Virus record (IMG/VR): IMGVR_UViG_3300010885_014528
Location: 1 to 57,482 of that record
DNA length: 57,482 nucleotides
Direction: 5' to 3' (one strand)
Source: a virus
Below are positions 22,989-30,524 of the stretch, piece after piece. Both the position numbers and the translations under genes were made by a program. Numbering within the stretch: the stretch's first letter is position 1; each line of letters starts with the position of its first letter. The notes below the pieces were generated by a model. That model made no database searches, was not told the origin of the DNA, and worked only from the letters and a program-made list of their open reading frames with translations.

Positions 22989-24773
22989 ATGCCCTCACAA
23001 ATACAACTTAGAAGAGGAACTGCTCAAGAATGGTCCGATGCTAATCCTAAATTAGCATTAGCCGAGATGGGTGTAGAAACTGACACTAATCAATTTAAAA
23101 TCGGCAACGGTCAAGATCGGTGGAACAGTCTAGCGTATGGGGGACTAAACGGCCCCCACGGTCCAAGTGGTCCAAGTGGGCCAGTTAGCCGATATGTTGA
23201 GACATTATTAGATTTTGATACCGATCTATACTATCCAACTATGACAGATGGTGTAGGAAATGTTGCACTTAAAAACAATCTTCACTTAACCTATGTAGCC
23301 AACACCAGAGTATTAACATCTCCTTCAATACGTGTTTCTAGCAATACTCCGTCTACTTCAACAACCACCGGTGCATTAATAGTTGCGGGAGGGATAGGAG
23401 TTGTAGGAACAGTTAATGCTGATGCAATAGTAGCTAACAGATTGACCGGAACTTTGCAAACTGTTTCACAGCCAAACATAACAACATTAGGTGGAGTGAC
23501 TAGTATCGGTGCTTCGAGCTCTACAACAATAACCGGAACCTTACAAACAGGGCCACAGCCAAACATAACAACATTAGGTGGAGTGACTAGTATCGGTGCT
23601 TCGAGCTCTACTACTATTGCTGGAACATTACAAACTGCTTCACAGCCAAATATAACAAGCATCGGCACCTTAGGAAGTTTAACTGTCAGCGGGGCCGTAA
23701 ATCTTAATAGCCTGGCATTCGATACTGATGTAAAAACATCTAATTCATTGTATGTAGCAGGTGGTGCATGGGTTGACAAAACATTGGTTGTTAAAGGTCA
23801 AACTACTTTTAAAGATTCTGTATTCTTTAATGGAACAGCAACTTATGTATATTCTACTAACACTGTTTACACAGATAATATAATTAATATGCACACACCT
23901 AGCGGTGGTGACATGAACAACCATATCTGGGGTGGGGATGATGGTAAAGATATTGGATTTGTATTTCACTATTTTAAAGGTGCTGACAAAAATGCGTTCT
24001 TAGGGTTTGACAATGATAGTAGTTATTTAGAATGGTATAGTAATGGATCAGAAAGCACAGGCGGTGCGTTTACAGGAACAGAATACGGAACTTTTAAAAC
24101 TGGCAATGTTATTGCTTCACAAGTTTCAGCAACATCAAACGGTCAAGGAACTAATTTTAAAGTAGGCGACGACGCATTTATCGGCGACATTAATACCGTT
24201 GATACAATAGTAGTTAAAGGGCAACAAAATAACACTAATGGTTATATTGTATTTGGAAATGCCGATACAACATCTAAATTAGGTCGTAGTGGATCAGGAC
24301 CATTGACCTATGCAGGATCATTCAGTGCGTCAGGTAGTGGTGATTTTAATTCTGTAGGAGTAGGGACTAGTGCATCTGGAACCGCAGGAGAGATACGTGC
24401 TACCAACGAAATAACTGCATACTATTCCGACCGTCGATTAAAAACAAATGTTAAATCAATTGACAGGGCTTTAAGTAAAGTTCAAAGTTTGAATGGTATT
24501 ACATATACACCAAACGAATTAGCGGTTAGTTTTGGCTACGACATAACTTCAAAAATAGTAGGGTTATTTGCCGACGAAGTAGAAGCGGTATTGCCAGAGG
24601 CAGTCCGTCCAGCACCTTTTGATCAAGATAGAAACGGTAAAAGCATATCGGGAGAAAATTATAAAACTATCCAATATGAAAAGTTAGTACCTTTGTTAGT
24701 TGAAGCGGTTAAAGAGCTATCAGCCGAAGTAGCAGAATTAAAAACAATTATTAAATCGGCAGGACTGAACTAA
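22989..24773 (+). CDS. tail fibre with self-cleaving S74 chaperone domain
   Basis: 594 residues. The N-terminal phage fibre motif IQLRRGTAQEWSDANP (4-19) is followed by a short collagen-like GPSGPSGP run (about 57-67), three 29-residue repeats (about 160-225), beta-rich receptor-binding candidate regions, and a C-terminal peptidase S74 intramolecular chaperone starting YYSDRRLKTNVKSID (about 479). S74 domains trimerise the fibre and cut themselves off before the Ser of the SD pair. The repeats suggest length or tropism variation. Confidence 0.85.
   Translation: MPSQIQLRRGTAQEWSDANPKLALAEMGVETDTNQFKIGNGQDRWNSLAYGGLNGPHGPSGPSGPVSRYVETLLDFDTDLYYPTMTDGVGNVALKNNLHLTYVANTRVLTSPSIRVSSNTPSTSTTTGALIVAGGIGVVGTVNADAIVANRLTGTLQTVSQPNITTLGGVTSIGASSSTTITGTLQTGPQPNITTLGGVTSIGASSSTTIAGTLQTASQPNITSIGTLGSLTVSGAVNLNSLAFDTDVKTSNSLYVAGGAWVDKTLVVKGQTTFKDSVFFNGTATYVYSTNTVYTDNIINMHTPSGGDMNNHIWGGDDGKDIGFVFHYFKGADKNAFLGFDNDSSYLEWYSNGSESTGGAFTGTEYGTFKTGNVIASQVSATSNGQGTNFKVGDDAFIGDINTVDTIVVKGQQNNTNGYIVFGNADTTSKLGRSGSGPLTYAGSFSASGSGDFNSVGVGTSASGTAGEIRATNEITAYYSDRRLKTNVKSIDRALSKVQSLNGITYTPNELAVSFGYDITSKIVGLFADEVEAVLPEAVRPAPFDQDRNGKSISGENYKTIQYEKLVPLLVEAVKELSAEVAELKTIIKSAGLN
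23467..23665 (+). repeat. 87-bp tandem repeat inside the tail fibre gene
   Basis: Units begin at 23467, 23554 and 23641. The first 58 bp of units one and two are identical; the third is partial. Each unit encodes a 29-residue GTLQT-x-QPNITTLGG-type segment, probably a trimeric beta-spiral building block. Confidence 0.8.
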
Positions 24774-24774
24774 T

Positions 24775-25746
24775 ATGGCTATTACTATACAATTAAAACG
24801 CGGAACGGCCGCAAGATGGAATCAAACTAATCCTATTCTAGCCCTAGGAGAACTTGGTTTAGAAATTGATACCCAAAAATTTAAAGTAGGTAATGGTGTC
24901 ACACCCTGGTCGGCGTTAAGATATGCAAGCGGTGCTGTTGGCCCCCAAGGCCCACAGGGAGTACAAATACAAGCTGCCACTATACAAAATGGCAACTTAA
25001 TCATAGAATTAACTGACCGATCTCAGTATAATGCGGGATTAGTTATAGGTCCAACAGGGCCGATTGGATTAGAAGGGCCGCAAGGACCTAGCGGTGGACC
25101 AAGTGGGCCGCAGGGAGTCGAAGGGTGTAGTGGTCCATTTGGACCTAGTGGAGTTAGTGGTCCAAAGGGATCTCAAGGATATAGAGGCCCATCCGGACCA
25201 AGCGGACCTGGCCTAGCAGTTCCTAACCATTATATAGCATTTGGCACAGGCACAGGAGTCACTGGTAATAATAAGATTACCACCGACGGTCTTGGCAATT
25301 TAATTTTACGAGATGTTAGTGGACGAAGATTAGAACTTTCAGAAGATGCTATTATTCGAGAACTTGAGGTTAGACAAGATGTTATTGTTGGAGGAGACTT
25401 AAACGTCACTGGGGAGGTCACTGCCTATGCCACATCAGATAACGCATTTAAAGAAAAAATAACAGATATTCCTGATGCACTTAATGCAGTAAACAAAATT
25501 GGCGGTAAACTATTTGACTGGACTGATGATTATATAAAGAAAAAGGGCGGTGTTGACGGATTCTTTGTACAAAAATCAGACTTTGGAGTTATTGCTCAAG
25601 ACGTAAGGGCGGCGTTTCCAGTTGCGTCTCGACTAAGAGGAGATGGCACCCTAGCCGTTGACTACGAAAAATTAGTTGCCTTAGCATTTGCGGCCATCAA
25701 AGAATTAAAACAAGAATTAGATTCTCTTAAAAATATATCAAGATAA
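24775..25746 (+). CDS. second tail fibre with collagen-like region and S74 chaperone domain
   Basis: 323 residues. The N-terminus ITIQLKRGTAARWNQTNP is clearly homologous to the preceding fibre. A collagen-like G-P-x stretch lies at about 54-65 and 88-143 (GPSGPSGPG and similar). An S74 chaperone begins near TSDNAFKEKITDIPDAL (about 221) with the SD cleavage pair, and a coiled-coil tail follows. Shorter than the first fibre and without its 29-residue repeats. Two related fibres in tandem suggest alternative or layered receptor binding. Confidence 0.83.
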   Translation: MAITIQLKRGTAARWNQTNPILALGELGLEIDTQKFKVGNGVTPWSALRYASGAVGPQGPQGVQIQAATIQNGNLIIELTDRSQYNAGLVIGPTGPIGLEGPQGPSGGPSGPQGVEGCSGPFGPSGVSGPKGSQGYRGPSGPSGPGLAVPNHYIAFGTGTGVTGNNKITTDGLGNLILRDVSGRRLELSEDAIIRELEVRQDVIVGGDLNVTGEVTAYATSDNAFKEKITDIPDALNAVNKIGGKLFDWTDDYIKKKGGVDGFFVQKSDFGVIAQDVRAAFPVASRLRGDGTLAVDYEKLVALAFAAIKELKQELDSLKNISR

Positions 25747-25754
25747 ATCCACAC

Positions 25755-25762
25755 TATAAATA
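25755..25762 (+). promoter_or_regulatory. T4-late-like promoter TATAAATA
   Basis: Exact match to the T4 late consensus box. Transcription would start at about 25768-25769, where the ATG of the next gene lies, so that RNA would be leaderless. Confidence 0.45.
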
Positions 25763-25768
25763 TTAATC

Positions 25769-26110
25769 ATGACAACAACAGCCAGTATCTATTATAATAG
25801 TATTAATGTAAATTTTCCAGTTCCTGGACAAGATAATTCTTCTCAGGGATTTAGGGACAACTTTTCTAATACACAAATGGCTATAGAAGATGTTGATAAT
25901 AGAGTTGTTGATCTAGAGTTGATGATTCAATATCAAACATACTTTGTTAGAAATAAACCGTACTCTGCTGTTGGAGCTCCCGGGGATACCAAGGGAATGA
26001 TGTATGCTAATACATCCAGCGTTTACCTTTGTTTCTCTGACTATATAGATAGTTCGACTAAAATTTGGATCAAACTCGATACTACCAGCACATCTTGGAC
26101 CAACCCCTAA
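25769..26110 (+). CDS. virion/baseplate-associated protein of T4-like phages
   Basis: 113 residues. The N-terminal motif NFPVPGQDNSSQGFRDNF (15-32) is a segment I associate with structural proteins of T4-like environmental phages, preceding a coiled-coil and a beta-rich C-terminus. Located at the end of the tail-gene run, under a late-type box. Exact position in the particle unknown. Confidence 0.6.
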   Translation: MTTTASIYYNSINVNFPVPGQDNSSQGFRDNFSNTQMAIEDVDNRVVDLELMIQYQTYFVRNKPYSAVGAPGDTKGMMYANTSSVYLCFSDYIDSSTKIWIKLDTTSTSWTNP

Positions 26111-26353
26111 ATGTATCATCCTTTATTAGGAAATCCGGCAGATCTCAAAGATGCCGAGCTCGATGCTAAAATTTTAGACCTTAGCAGGAAATACCATATT
26201 GCAGCCAGCATGGGGCAAGGCGGGCCAGCTACTCAAATTGTCATAGCATTAGAAATGTACAAAGACGAACAATATCGTCGCCAAATGGAAGCATCTAGAA
26301 ATCTTGGCAAAAAAGACAACGACGATCTAGGAAATCTTATCAACGTAGAATAA
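26111..26353 (+). CDS. small conserved phage protein
   Basis: 80 residues, helical (LKDAELDAKILDLSRKY; GGPATQIVIALEMYKDEQY). It starts directly after the preceding stop. Not recognised beyond resemblance to short T4-like-phage proteins near baseplate genes. Confidence 0.6.
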   Translation: MYHPLLGNPADLKDAELDAKILDLSRKYHIAASMGQGGPATQIVIALEMYKDEQYRRQMEASRNLGKKDNDDLGNLINVE

Positions 26354-26357
26354 TCTG

Positions 26358-26386
26358 TTGACAACAGCAGTTAGATCATGTATAAT
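26358..26386 (+). promoter_or_regulatory. sigma-70 consensus promoter
   Basis: Perfect TTGACA (26358-26363) and TATAAT (26381-26386), 17-bp spacer. The expected start site coincides with ATG 26392, suggesting a leaderless message. Confidence 0.8.
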
Positions 26387-26391
26387 AAGAT

Positions 26392-26916
26392 ATGGAAACA
26401 AATCAATACGGGCAGGTACAAATATCCGATTCGGATATGTTTGATGCCCTTTATTCTGGAAATATTAAAAATCTAGAAGGCATTTATCTAAGCAATTCTA
26501 AAACAATTAACCGGTTCAACCAATCTCGTTTAGATAACGGAGACCAGTTTGCAGAGTTATCTAAGTTAGTAGTTCCTAATTTAAATATTGAGGACTTTGA
26601 TAAACAGAATCAAGAAAATTGGTTTATGCCCGAAGAGTACAAAATACTAGACATCGAAACATGGGTAAGGCAACAATGCCCACCTTGGGATCCGCATCAT
26701 GCAAGAGTGGAAGAAGAATTAAAGTTGTTTGCTCAATATAACATGATTCTTTTACTTAAATGGTGCAAGTATTTTGTAGATACTTGCAGGGCTAATAACA
26801 TAGTTTGGGGCGTAGGACGAGGATCCAGTGTAGCAAGTTATGTACTCTATCTTATAGGGGTCCACCGCATAGATAGTATTAAATACAACTTAGATATCAA
26901 CGAATTCCTAAAATAA
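26392..26916 (+). CDS. DnaE-like palm-fragment protein without catalytic aspartates
   Basis: 174 residues. The C-terminal 80 match the start of the bacterial DNA polymerase III alpha palm: helical ARVEEELKLFAQYNM, then WGVGRGSSVASYVLYLIGV (bacterial GPGRGSxAGSLVAY) and IDSIKYNLDINEFLK (DPLxYxLLFERFL). The protein stops exactly before the segment that would carry the catalytic Asp residues, and the N-terminal half is not a PHP domain. It therefore cannot be a polymerase; it may bind DNA ends or nucleotides, or mimic host DnaE. No ribosome site. Confidence 0.6.
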   Translation: METNQYGQVQISDSDMFDALYSGNIKNLEGIYLSNSKTINRFNQSRLDNGDQFAELSKLVVPNLNIEDFDKQNQENWFMPEEYKILDIETWVRQQCPPWDPHHARVEEELKLFAQYNMILLLKWCKYFVDTCRANNIVWGVGRGSSVASYVLYLIGVHRIDSIKYNLDINEFLK

Positions 26917-26926
26917 GGAGAATACA

Positions 26927-27214
26927 ATGAAACACAGAACAATGCAAGGTAAAGAAATCGATATGGAAAAGCTGATGCAAAAACATGAGCTAATGCCTGC
27001 TATCGGTAATATGAAAGTTAATGCCCGAGGGGACGAATTAGGGCCCGGTGGTAAAATCGTTCGTAAACGTGAGGATGTAGTTGCTGAATACTACAAAACA
27101 GATTCATCTGTTAAAAGCAAATCAAAAAAGGCACCGTCAACTGTTGAAGTCATAACTGATCCGGTTCCCGAAGCACCTGCAGTTTCTAAAAAGAAAACTA
27201 CATCAGAAGAATAA
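26927..27214 (+). CDS. small conserved phage protein
   Basis: 95 residues with the motif GNMKVNARGDELGPGGKIV (about 27-45), which I associate with short proteins next to the gp31-like gene in T4-like environmental phages. Basic Lys/Ser/Pro-rich C-terminus. Function unknown. GGAG lies about 8 nt upstream of the ATG. Confidence 0.6.
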   Translation: MKHRTMQGKEIDMEKLMQKHELMPAIGNMKVNARGDELGPGGKIVRKREDVVAEYYKTDSSVKSKSKKAPSTVEVITDPVPEAPAVSKKKTTSEE

Positions 27215-27215
27215 T

Positions 27216-27596
27216 ATGAAAATAACAGGAAATCTTATTCCGTTGCGAAACAATGTATTTGTCAGCGACATGGAGTTTGGTGAGGAAAGAACTGCCGGCG
27301 GATTGATTTTACAATCGTCTGATGGTAAATCGGCAGGTATCCACCCAAGGTGGGGTCGAGTATGGGCTATTGGTCCAGAACAGTCTGAAGTACAAGTCGG
27401 CGAATGGATCATGGTAGAACATGGCCGATGGACTCGTGGATTTGAATACGAAAACGATGATGGCAGTATTACTGTACTTCGAATGGTAGAAAACAAAGCT
27501 ATCCTAATGAGTGCTGACGAAAAGCCCAATGACTCTCAGCGTAGAGCTTCAGTAGGTGCTGGATCAAATGTTAATTTTAACATCCCCGGAATGTAA
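27216..27596 (+). CDS. GroES/gp31-like co-chaperonin
   Basis: 126 residues. LIPLRNNVFVSDMEFGEERT (6-25) is the GroES-type first strand and start of the mobile loop; PRWGRVWAIGPE and VGEWIMVEHGRWTRGF match phage gp31-type proteins. In T4, gp31 replaces GroES on host GroEL so that the major capsid protein can fold. The C-terminal 30 residues are a disordered Ser/Asn-rich tail. A terminator follows. Confidence 0.82.
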   Translation: MKITGNLIPLRNNVFVSDMEFGEERTAGGLILQSSDGKSAGIHPRWGRVWAIGPEQSEVQVGEWIMVEHGRWTRGFEYENDDGSITVLRMVENKAILMSADEKPNDSQRRASVGAGSNVNFNIPGM

Positions 27597-27617
27597 TTAA
27601 ATTAAACCAAAACTAAG

Positions 27618-27639
27618 ATAGAGTCTTGACAGACTCTAT
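27618..27639 (+). terminator. rho-independent terminator after gp31-like gene
   Basis: 9-bp perfect stem ATAGAGTCT (27618-27626)/AGACTCTAT (27631-27639) with loop TGAC, followed by seven T. The next promoter's -35 is made from the loop and right arm. Confidence 0.88.
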
Positions 27640-27654
27640 TTTTTTCTCTATAAT
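27626..27654 (+). promoter_or_regulatory. sigma-70 consensus promoter fused to a terminator
   Basis: Perfect TTGACA (27626-27631, in the terminator loop and right arm) and TATAAT (27649-27654), 17-bp spacer. An AGGAG site precedes ATG 27679. Confidence 0.85.
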
Positions 27655-27678
27655 AATCTAAAACATCAGGAGATAGTA

Positions 27679-27864
27679 ATGAGCAAAGGTAGCAGAGCCC
27701 GCAAGTCAAGTGTAGATTTGAAAACATTTGATACTAACTGGGACAACATTTTTAAAAAACCCGATCCCAGAGTCGTAGAAGATTCTAAAAACGAAGATGA
27801 GGAGTTTAAACTCATCGACCAACAAAATAAACTAAGGAATAACAATGCAAGTAAGAGCAACTGA
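27679..27864 (+). CDS. small hypothetical protein
   Basis: 61 residues, charged and probably helical/disordered (SKGSRARKSS; KNEDEEFKLIDQQNKL). Good AGGAG ribosome site and own promoter. Unrecognised; overlaps the next gene by 20 nt. Confidence 0.6.
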   Translation: MSKGSRARKSSVDLKTFDTNWDNIFKKPDPRVVEDSKNEDEEFKLIDQQNKLRNNNASKSN

Positions 27865-28030
27865 AAATACCGAAGCATTGGGCAAGTGCGGGTGTGGCCG
27901 TAGCCCTACAGGATTTTGTATTGGGTGGCACGGTCTAGAGGAAGAAGAATTCCGTAAAAAATTAGCACAATACGACGATACACAGACCAAAGCCTTTGAA
28001 AATAAAAACAATGATATTCAACAAGGTTAA
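27845..28030 (+). CDS. small CDGSH-like cysteine/histidine protein
   Basis: 61 residues. KCGCGRSPTGFCIGWHG (14-30) places Cys15, Cys17, Cys25 and His29 in the order of a CDGSH iron-sulfur motif (C-x-C-x2-S-x3-P-x-C-D-G-x-H), one residue shorter between the second and third Cys and without the Pro and Asp. It could bind a 2Fe-2S cluster or zinc. Function unknown. Confidence 0.55.
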   Translation: MQVRATENTEALGKCGCGRSPTGFCIGWHGLEEEEFRKKLAQYDDTQTKAFENKNNDIQQG

Positions 28031-28475
28031 ACAATTAAAATTAGAAGGTAAAAAGATTGGAATAGTATTTTCAACATTTGATCTTTTACATGCCGGGCAT
28101 ATTGCCATGCTGGCCGAAGTTAAGAATCATTGTGATTATCTAATTGCAGGATTACAAACAGATCCAACTATTGATCGTCCGGATACTAAAAATAAACCAA
28201 TTCAAAGTATTGTTGAGAGGCAGATTACAGTTAGTGCTACTCGCTATGTGGACGAAATAGTTGTCTACCAAACTGAAAAAGACCTTGAAGACATCTTGCT
28301 AACATTGCCTATTGATGTTAGAATATTAGGTATAGAGTACGCAGACAAAGATTTCACAGGCAAAGATATATGCTATGATCGCGGTATCGAAATTGTTTAC
28401 AATGGTAGAGATCATTCATTTAGTAGTTCAAGTCTACGTAAACGTGTAGCAGAAGCAGAAAGGAATAAAGCATGA
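28011..28475 (+). CDS. TagD-like cytidylyltransferase, paralogue of the 14460 gene
   Basis: 154 residues from ATG 28011; an in-frame TTG at 27996 is a less likely start. GIVFSTFDLLHAGHIAML holds the HxGH motif, DPTIDRPDTKNKPIQS is shared almost word for word with the 14460 protein, and SFSSSSLRKRV is the C-terminal nucleotide-binding motif. It is predicted to join CTP (or another NTP) to a phosphorylated alcohol or sugar. Two diverged copies suggest two substrates or replacement of one by the other. Confidence 0.8.
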   Translation: MIFNKVKQLKLEGKKIGIVFSTFDLLHAGHIAMLAEVKNHCDYLIAGLQTDPTIDRPDTKNKPIQSIVERQITVSATRYVDEIVVYQTEKDLEDILLTLPIDVRILGIEYADKDFTGKDICYDRGIEIVYNGRDHSFSSSSLRKRVAEAERNKA

Positions 28476-28765
28476 GATGGCTTAGAATAAAAATTCGTAG
28501 ATGGCTCGACCATCATGAATCTATAGACAATGCGTTTGTTAATTCCACACGTCCTGGCATTGTCAGAGCTAGAGACAACTACGAGCTAGACGGTGAACCC
28601 ATTCGCTTCCAAGTTTATCGAGCCAGTGGTGGCATGGTCATACAAACACACATCTACGATCGCAATAAAGATCGCAGTCATCAACGTTTACATATTGTAG
28701 ATGACGGGGTCGACTTAGGTGCTAGCATTAATAAAATTATTACTATGGAGTTATTGCGTGGATAA
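28472..28765 (+). CDS. phage hypothetical, paralogue of the 29113 product
   Basis: 97 residues. The C-terminal 55 (IRFQVYRASGGMVIQTHIYD ... LGASINKIITMELLR) align with the C-terminal half of the 29113 product (VKFNIFKANGGRIIETQ ... LGREIDKIFTMEAL). A basic amphipathic N-terminus (MRWLRIKIRRWLDHH) could bind membrane or nucleic acid. Function unknown. Confidence 0.65.
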   Translation: MRWLRIKIRRWLDHHESIDNAFVNSTRPGIVRARDNYELDGEPIRFQVYRASGGMVIQTHIYDRNKDRSHQRLHIVDDGVDLGASINKIITMELLRG

Positions 28766-28937
28766 AATTATAGACATTCAACCCAAAGATACAAGTAAGG
28801 GACATTTTTATGTTAGCCTTGTAAAGAGTGCATTGCGGGTTGTTGCTGGCGGCAATTTGGTACTGGGCAATTTGTTTTGGGCAGGAACGTTTTTAATTCT
28901 TGCTGAAGTGTTAGGTGTTGTTGAGGAACTAGTATGA
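28758..28937 (+). CDS. small membrane protein (GTG start)
   Basis: 59 residues from GTG 28758, with GGAG 7 nt upstream; an earlier frame start is unlikely. A hydrophobic C-terminal half (about residues 28-55) is probably one membrane span. Overlaps both neighbours. Confidence 0.5.
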   Translation: MDKIIDIQPKDTSKGHFYVSLVKSALRVVAGGNLVLGNLFWAGTFLILAEVLGVVEELV

Positions 28938-29116
28938 GTCAGATAGAAGAACGCATGTCAGAATTAATGGAACCCATTAATCAACAAATTATGATGTGCG
29001 ACAACAGAGAAGATCTATTAATGTTTGCCTGTGCTATGATGACAACCGTTAAAGATATTTTTGATCAAGAACTAGGCCAAGAAGGTCGTAAAAAAATGTT
29101 TGAGGATTTTGTATGA
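28934..29116 (+). CDS. small helical hypothetical protein
   Basis: 60 residues, entirely helical and Met-rich (MSQIEERMSELMEPINQQIM). ATGA overlaps on both sides. Unrecognised. Confidence 0.6.
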   Translation: MSQIEERMSELMEPINQQIMMCDNREDLLMFACAMMTTVKDIFDQELGQEGRKKMFEDFV

Positions 29117-29535
29117 AAAAATATAGAGTTAGAAACTGGATTAAGAATTGGTTGAACACTACTACTGATCCAGAGATTGAAAAACTTACCAAGAAGATAG
29201 CAGATTTAAATAACTCGATTAAACTTCGAGATGAAAATCAATATACTACTATCGGAGCAATTGGGTCAGGCGGGTATAATTATAATACTCTAAATGCGGT
29301 GCCCCAGTTGTCAATATCATCATTAAACAATCTTGGGTTAACTCCTGGGGATGTACTAGATCGAGAACGAGCTGTAAAATTTAATATCTTTAAAGCCAAC
29401 GGTGGTAGAATTATAGAGACACAACGAACTGACAAGGCTACAAACAGGACCATAACAGGCTTGTATGTAATTCCCGATGACGCAGAGCTTGGAAGAGAAA
29501 TTGACAAAATATTTACAATGGAAGCTCTTAAATGA
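29113..29535 (+). CDS. phage hypothetical, paralogue of the 28472 product
   Basis: 140 residues: basic N-terminal helix, a coiled-coil-like segment (DPEIEKLTKKIADLNNSI), a Gly/Asn-rich linker and the C-terminal domain shared with the 28472 product. The stop overlaps the clamp-loader ATG. The duplication within 700 nt suggests the pair act together. Function unknown. Confidence 0.65.
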   Translation: MKKYRVRNWIKNWLNTTTDPEIEKLTKKIADLNNSIKLRDENQYTTIGAIGSGGYNYNTLNAVPQLSISSLNNLGLTPGDVLDRERAVKFNIFKANGGRIIETQRTDKATNRTITGLYVIPDDAELGREIDKIFTMEALK

Positions 29536-30455
29536 AAGAACTATGGGTAGAAAAGTATCGTCCTAAGACGATTGCAGATTATGTATTCAAAGATGCCGCT
29601 CAACGCCGGCAAGTCGAATCTTGGATCAAAGAAGGTGCTATTCCACATTTGTTGTTTAGTGGTAGTGCAGGTATCGGCAAAACTACGTTAGCTAAGGTAC
29701 TGCTAAACGAGCTAGGCATTGAGGGCTATGATATATTAGAGATCAATGCAAGTCGCACTAACTCAGTAGATGATGTTCGTGATACCATAACCAACTTTGT
29801 GCAAATGATTCCGTTTGGTCCGTTCAAGGTTGTATTGTTGGATGAGGCAGATTACCTAACATTAAACGCACAGGCTATTCTGCGTGGCTTAATGGAGACC
29901 TATGCTAGTACTAGTAGATTTATTCTAACCTGTAATTATCCTAATAAAGTTATCCCCGCACTGCATAGTCGTTGCCAAGGATTCCACGTTGAGAAAACTG
30001 ATCAAACAGAATTTACTGCCAGGGTTGCTACTATCTTGGTATCAGAAAACATAGACTTTGATCTTGATACATTAGACACTTATGTAAAAATTGCTTATCC
30101 AGACTTACGCAAATGCATTAATCTTGTACAACAAAATATCAATGACAGTAAATTGATCGAACCCACTGCCGGCAATAGTGACAGCAGTGATTATAAAATC
30201 GAAATGGTCGAGTTGTTTAAGCGAGGCAAGATACAAGAAGCACGTAAATTGCTTTGTGGCAAAGCACGTCCGGAAGAGATGGAAGATATCTATCGTTGGA
30301 TGTATGATAACTTAGACTTGTTTGGTGAAAGTGAAGAACAAAAAGATTCAGCACTATTGATTATCAAACAAGGTCTAGTTGACAATACACTTATTGCCGA
30401 TCCCGAGATCAACCTTGCGGCCACGTTGGTGAAATTATCTAGACTACAGCAATAA
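29532..30455 (+). CDS. clamp-loader ATPase (T4 gp44/RFC-like)
   Basis: 307 residues, AAA+ protein. Walker A GSAGIGKTT (44-52), Walker B VVLLDEADYL with DEAD at 104-107, and the clamp-loader SRC motif at 146-148 (ALHSRCQGF). In T4, four gp44 plus one gp62 load the gp45 clamp onto primer-template. The clamp is at 51983 and the polymerase at 49259. No gp62-like gene was recognised in the window. Followed by a strong hairpin. Confidence 0.88.
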   Translation: MKELWVEKYRPKTIADYVFKDAAQRRQVESWIKEGAIPHLLFSGSAGIGKTTLAKVLLNELGIEGYDILEINASRTNSVDDVRDTITNFVQMIPFGPFKVVLLDEADYLTLNAQAILRGLMETYASTSRFILTCNYPNKVIPALHSRCQGFHVEKTDQTEFTARVATILVSENIDFDLDTLDTYVKIAYPDLRKCINLVQQNINDSKLIEPTAGNSDSSDYKIEMVELFKRGKIQEARKLLCGKARPEEMEDIYRWMYDNLDLFGESEEQKDSALLIIKQGLVDNTLIADPEINLAATLVKLSRLQQ

Positions 30456-30456
30456 A

Positions 30457-30494
30457 AAACCGCGTACTTGATGCAGGTCATATGTACGCGGTTT
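30457..30494. terminator. bidirectional terminator between clamp loader and phoH
   Basis: 11-bp perfect stem AAACCGCGTAC (30457-30467)/GTACGCGGTTT (30484-30494) with a 16-nt loop. Poly-A on the left gives a T-run for the minus-strand phoH transcript; TCACTCTTTT follows on the plus side. Confidence 0.85.
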
Positions 30495-30524
30495 CACTCT
30501 TTTATGTCAGTGTTGTTTTATATT

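Noticed and set aside
28719-28757. Longer version of the small membrane protein starting at 28719
   Set aside because: It would begin deep inside the upstream gene without a ribosome site, while GTG 28758 has GGAG at proper spacing.
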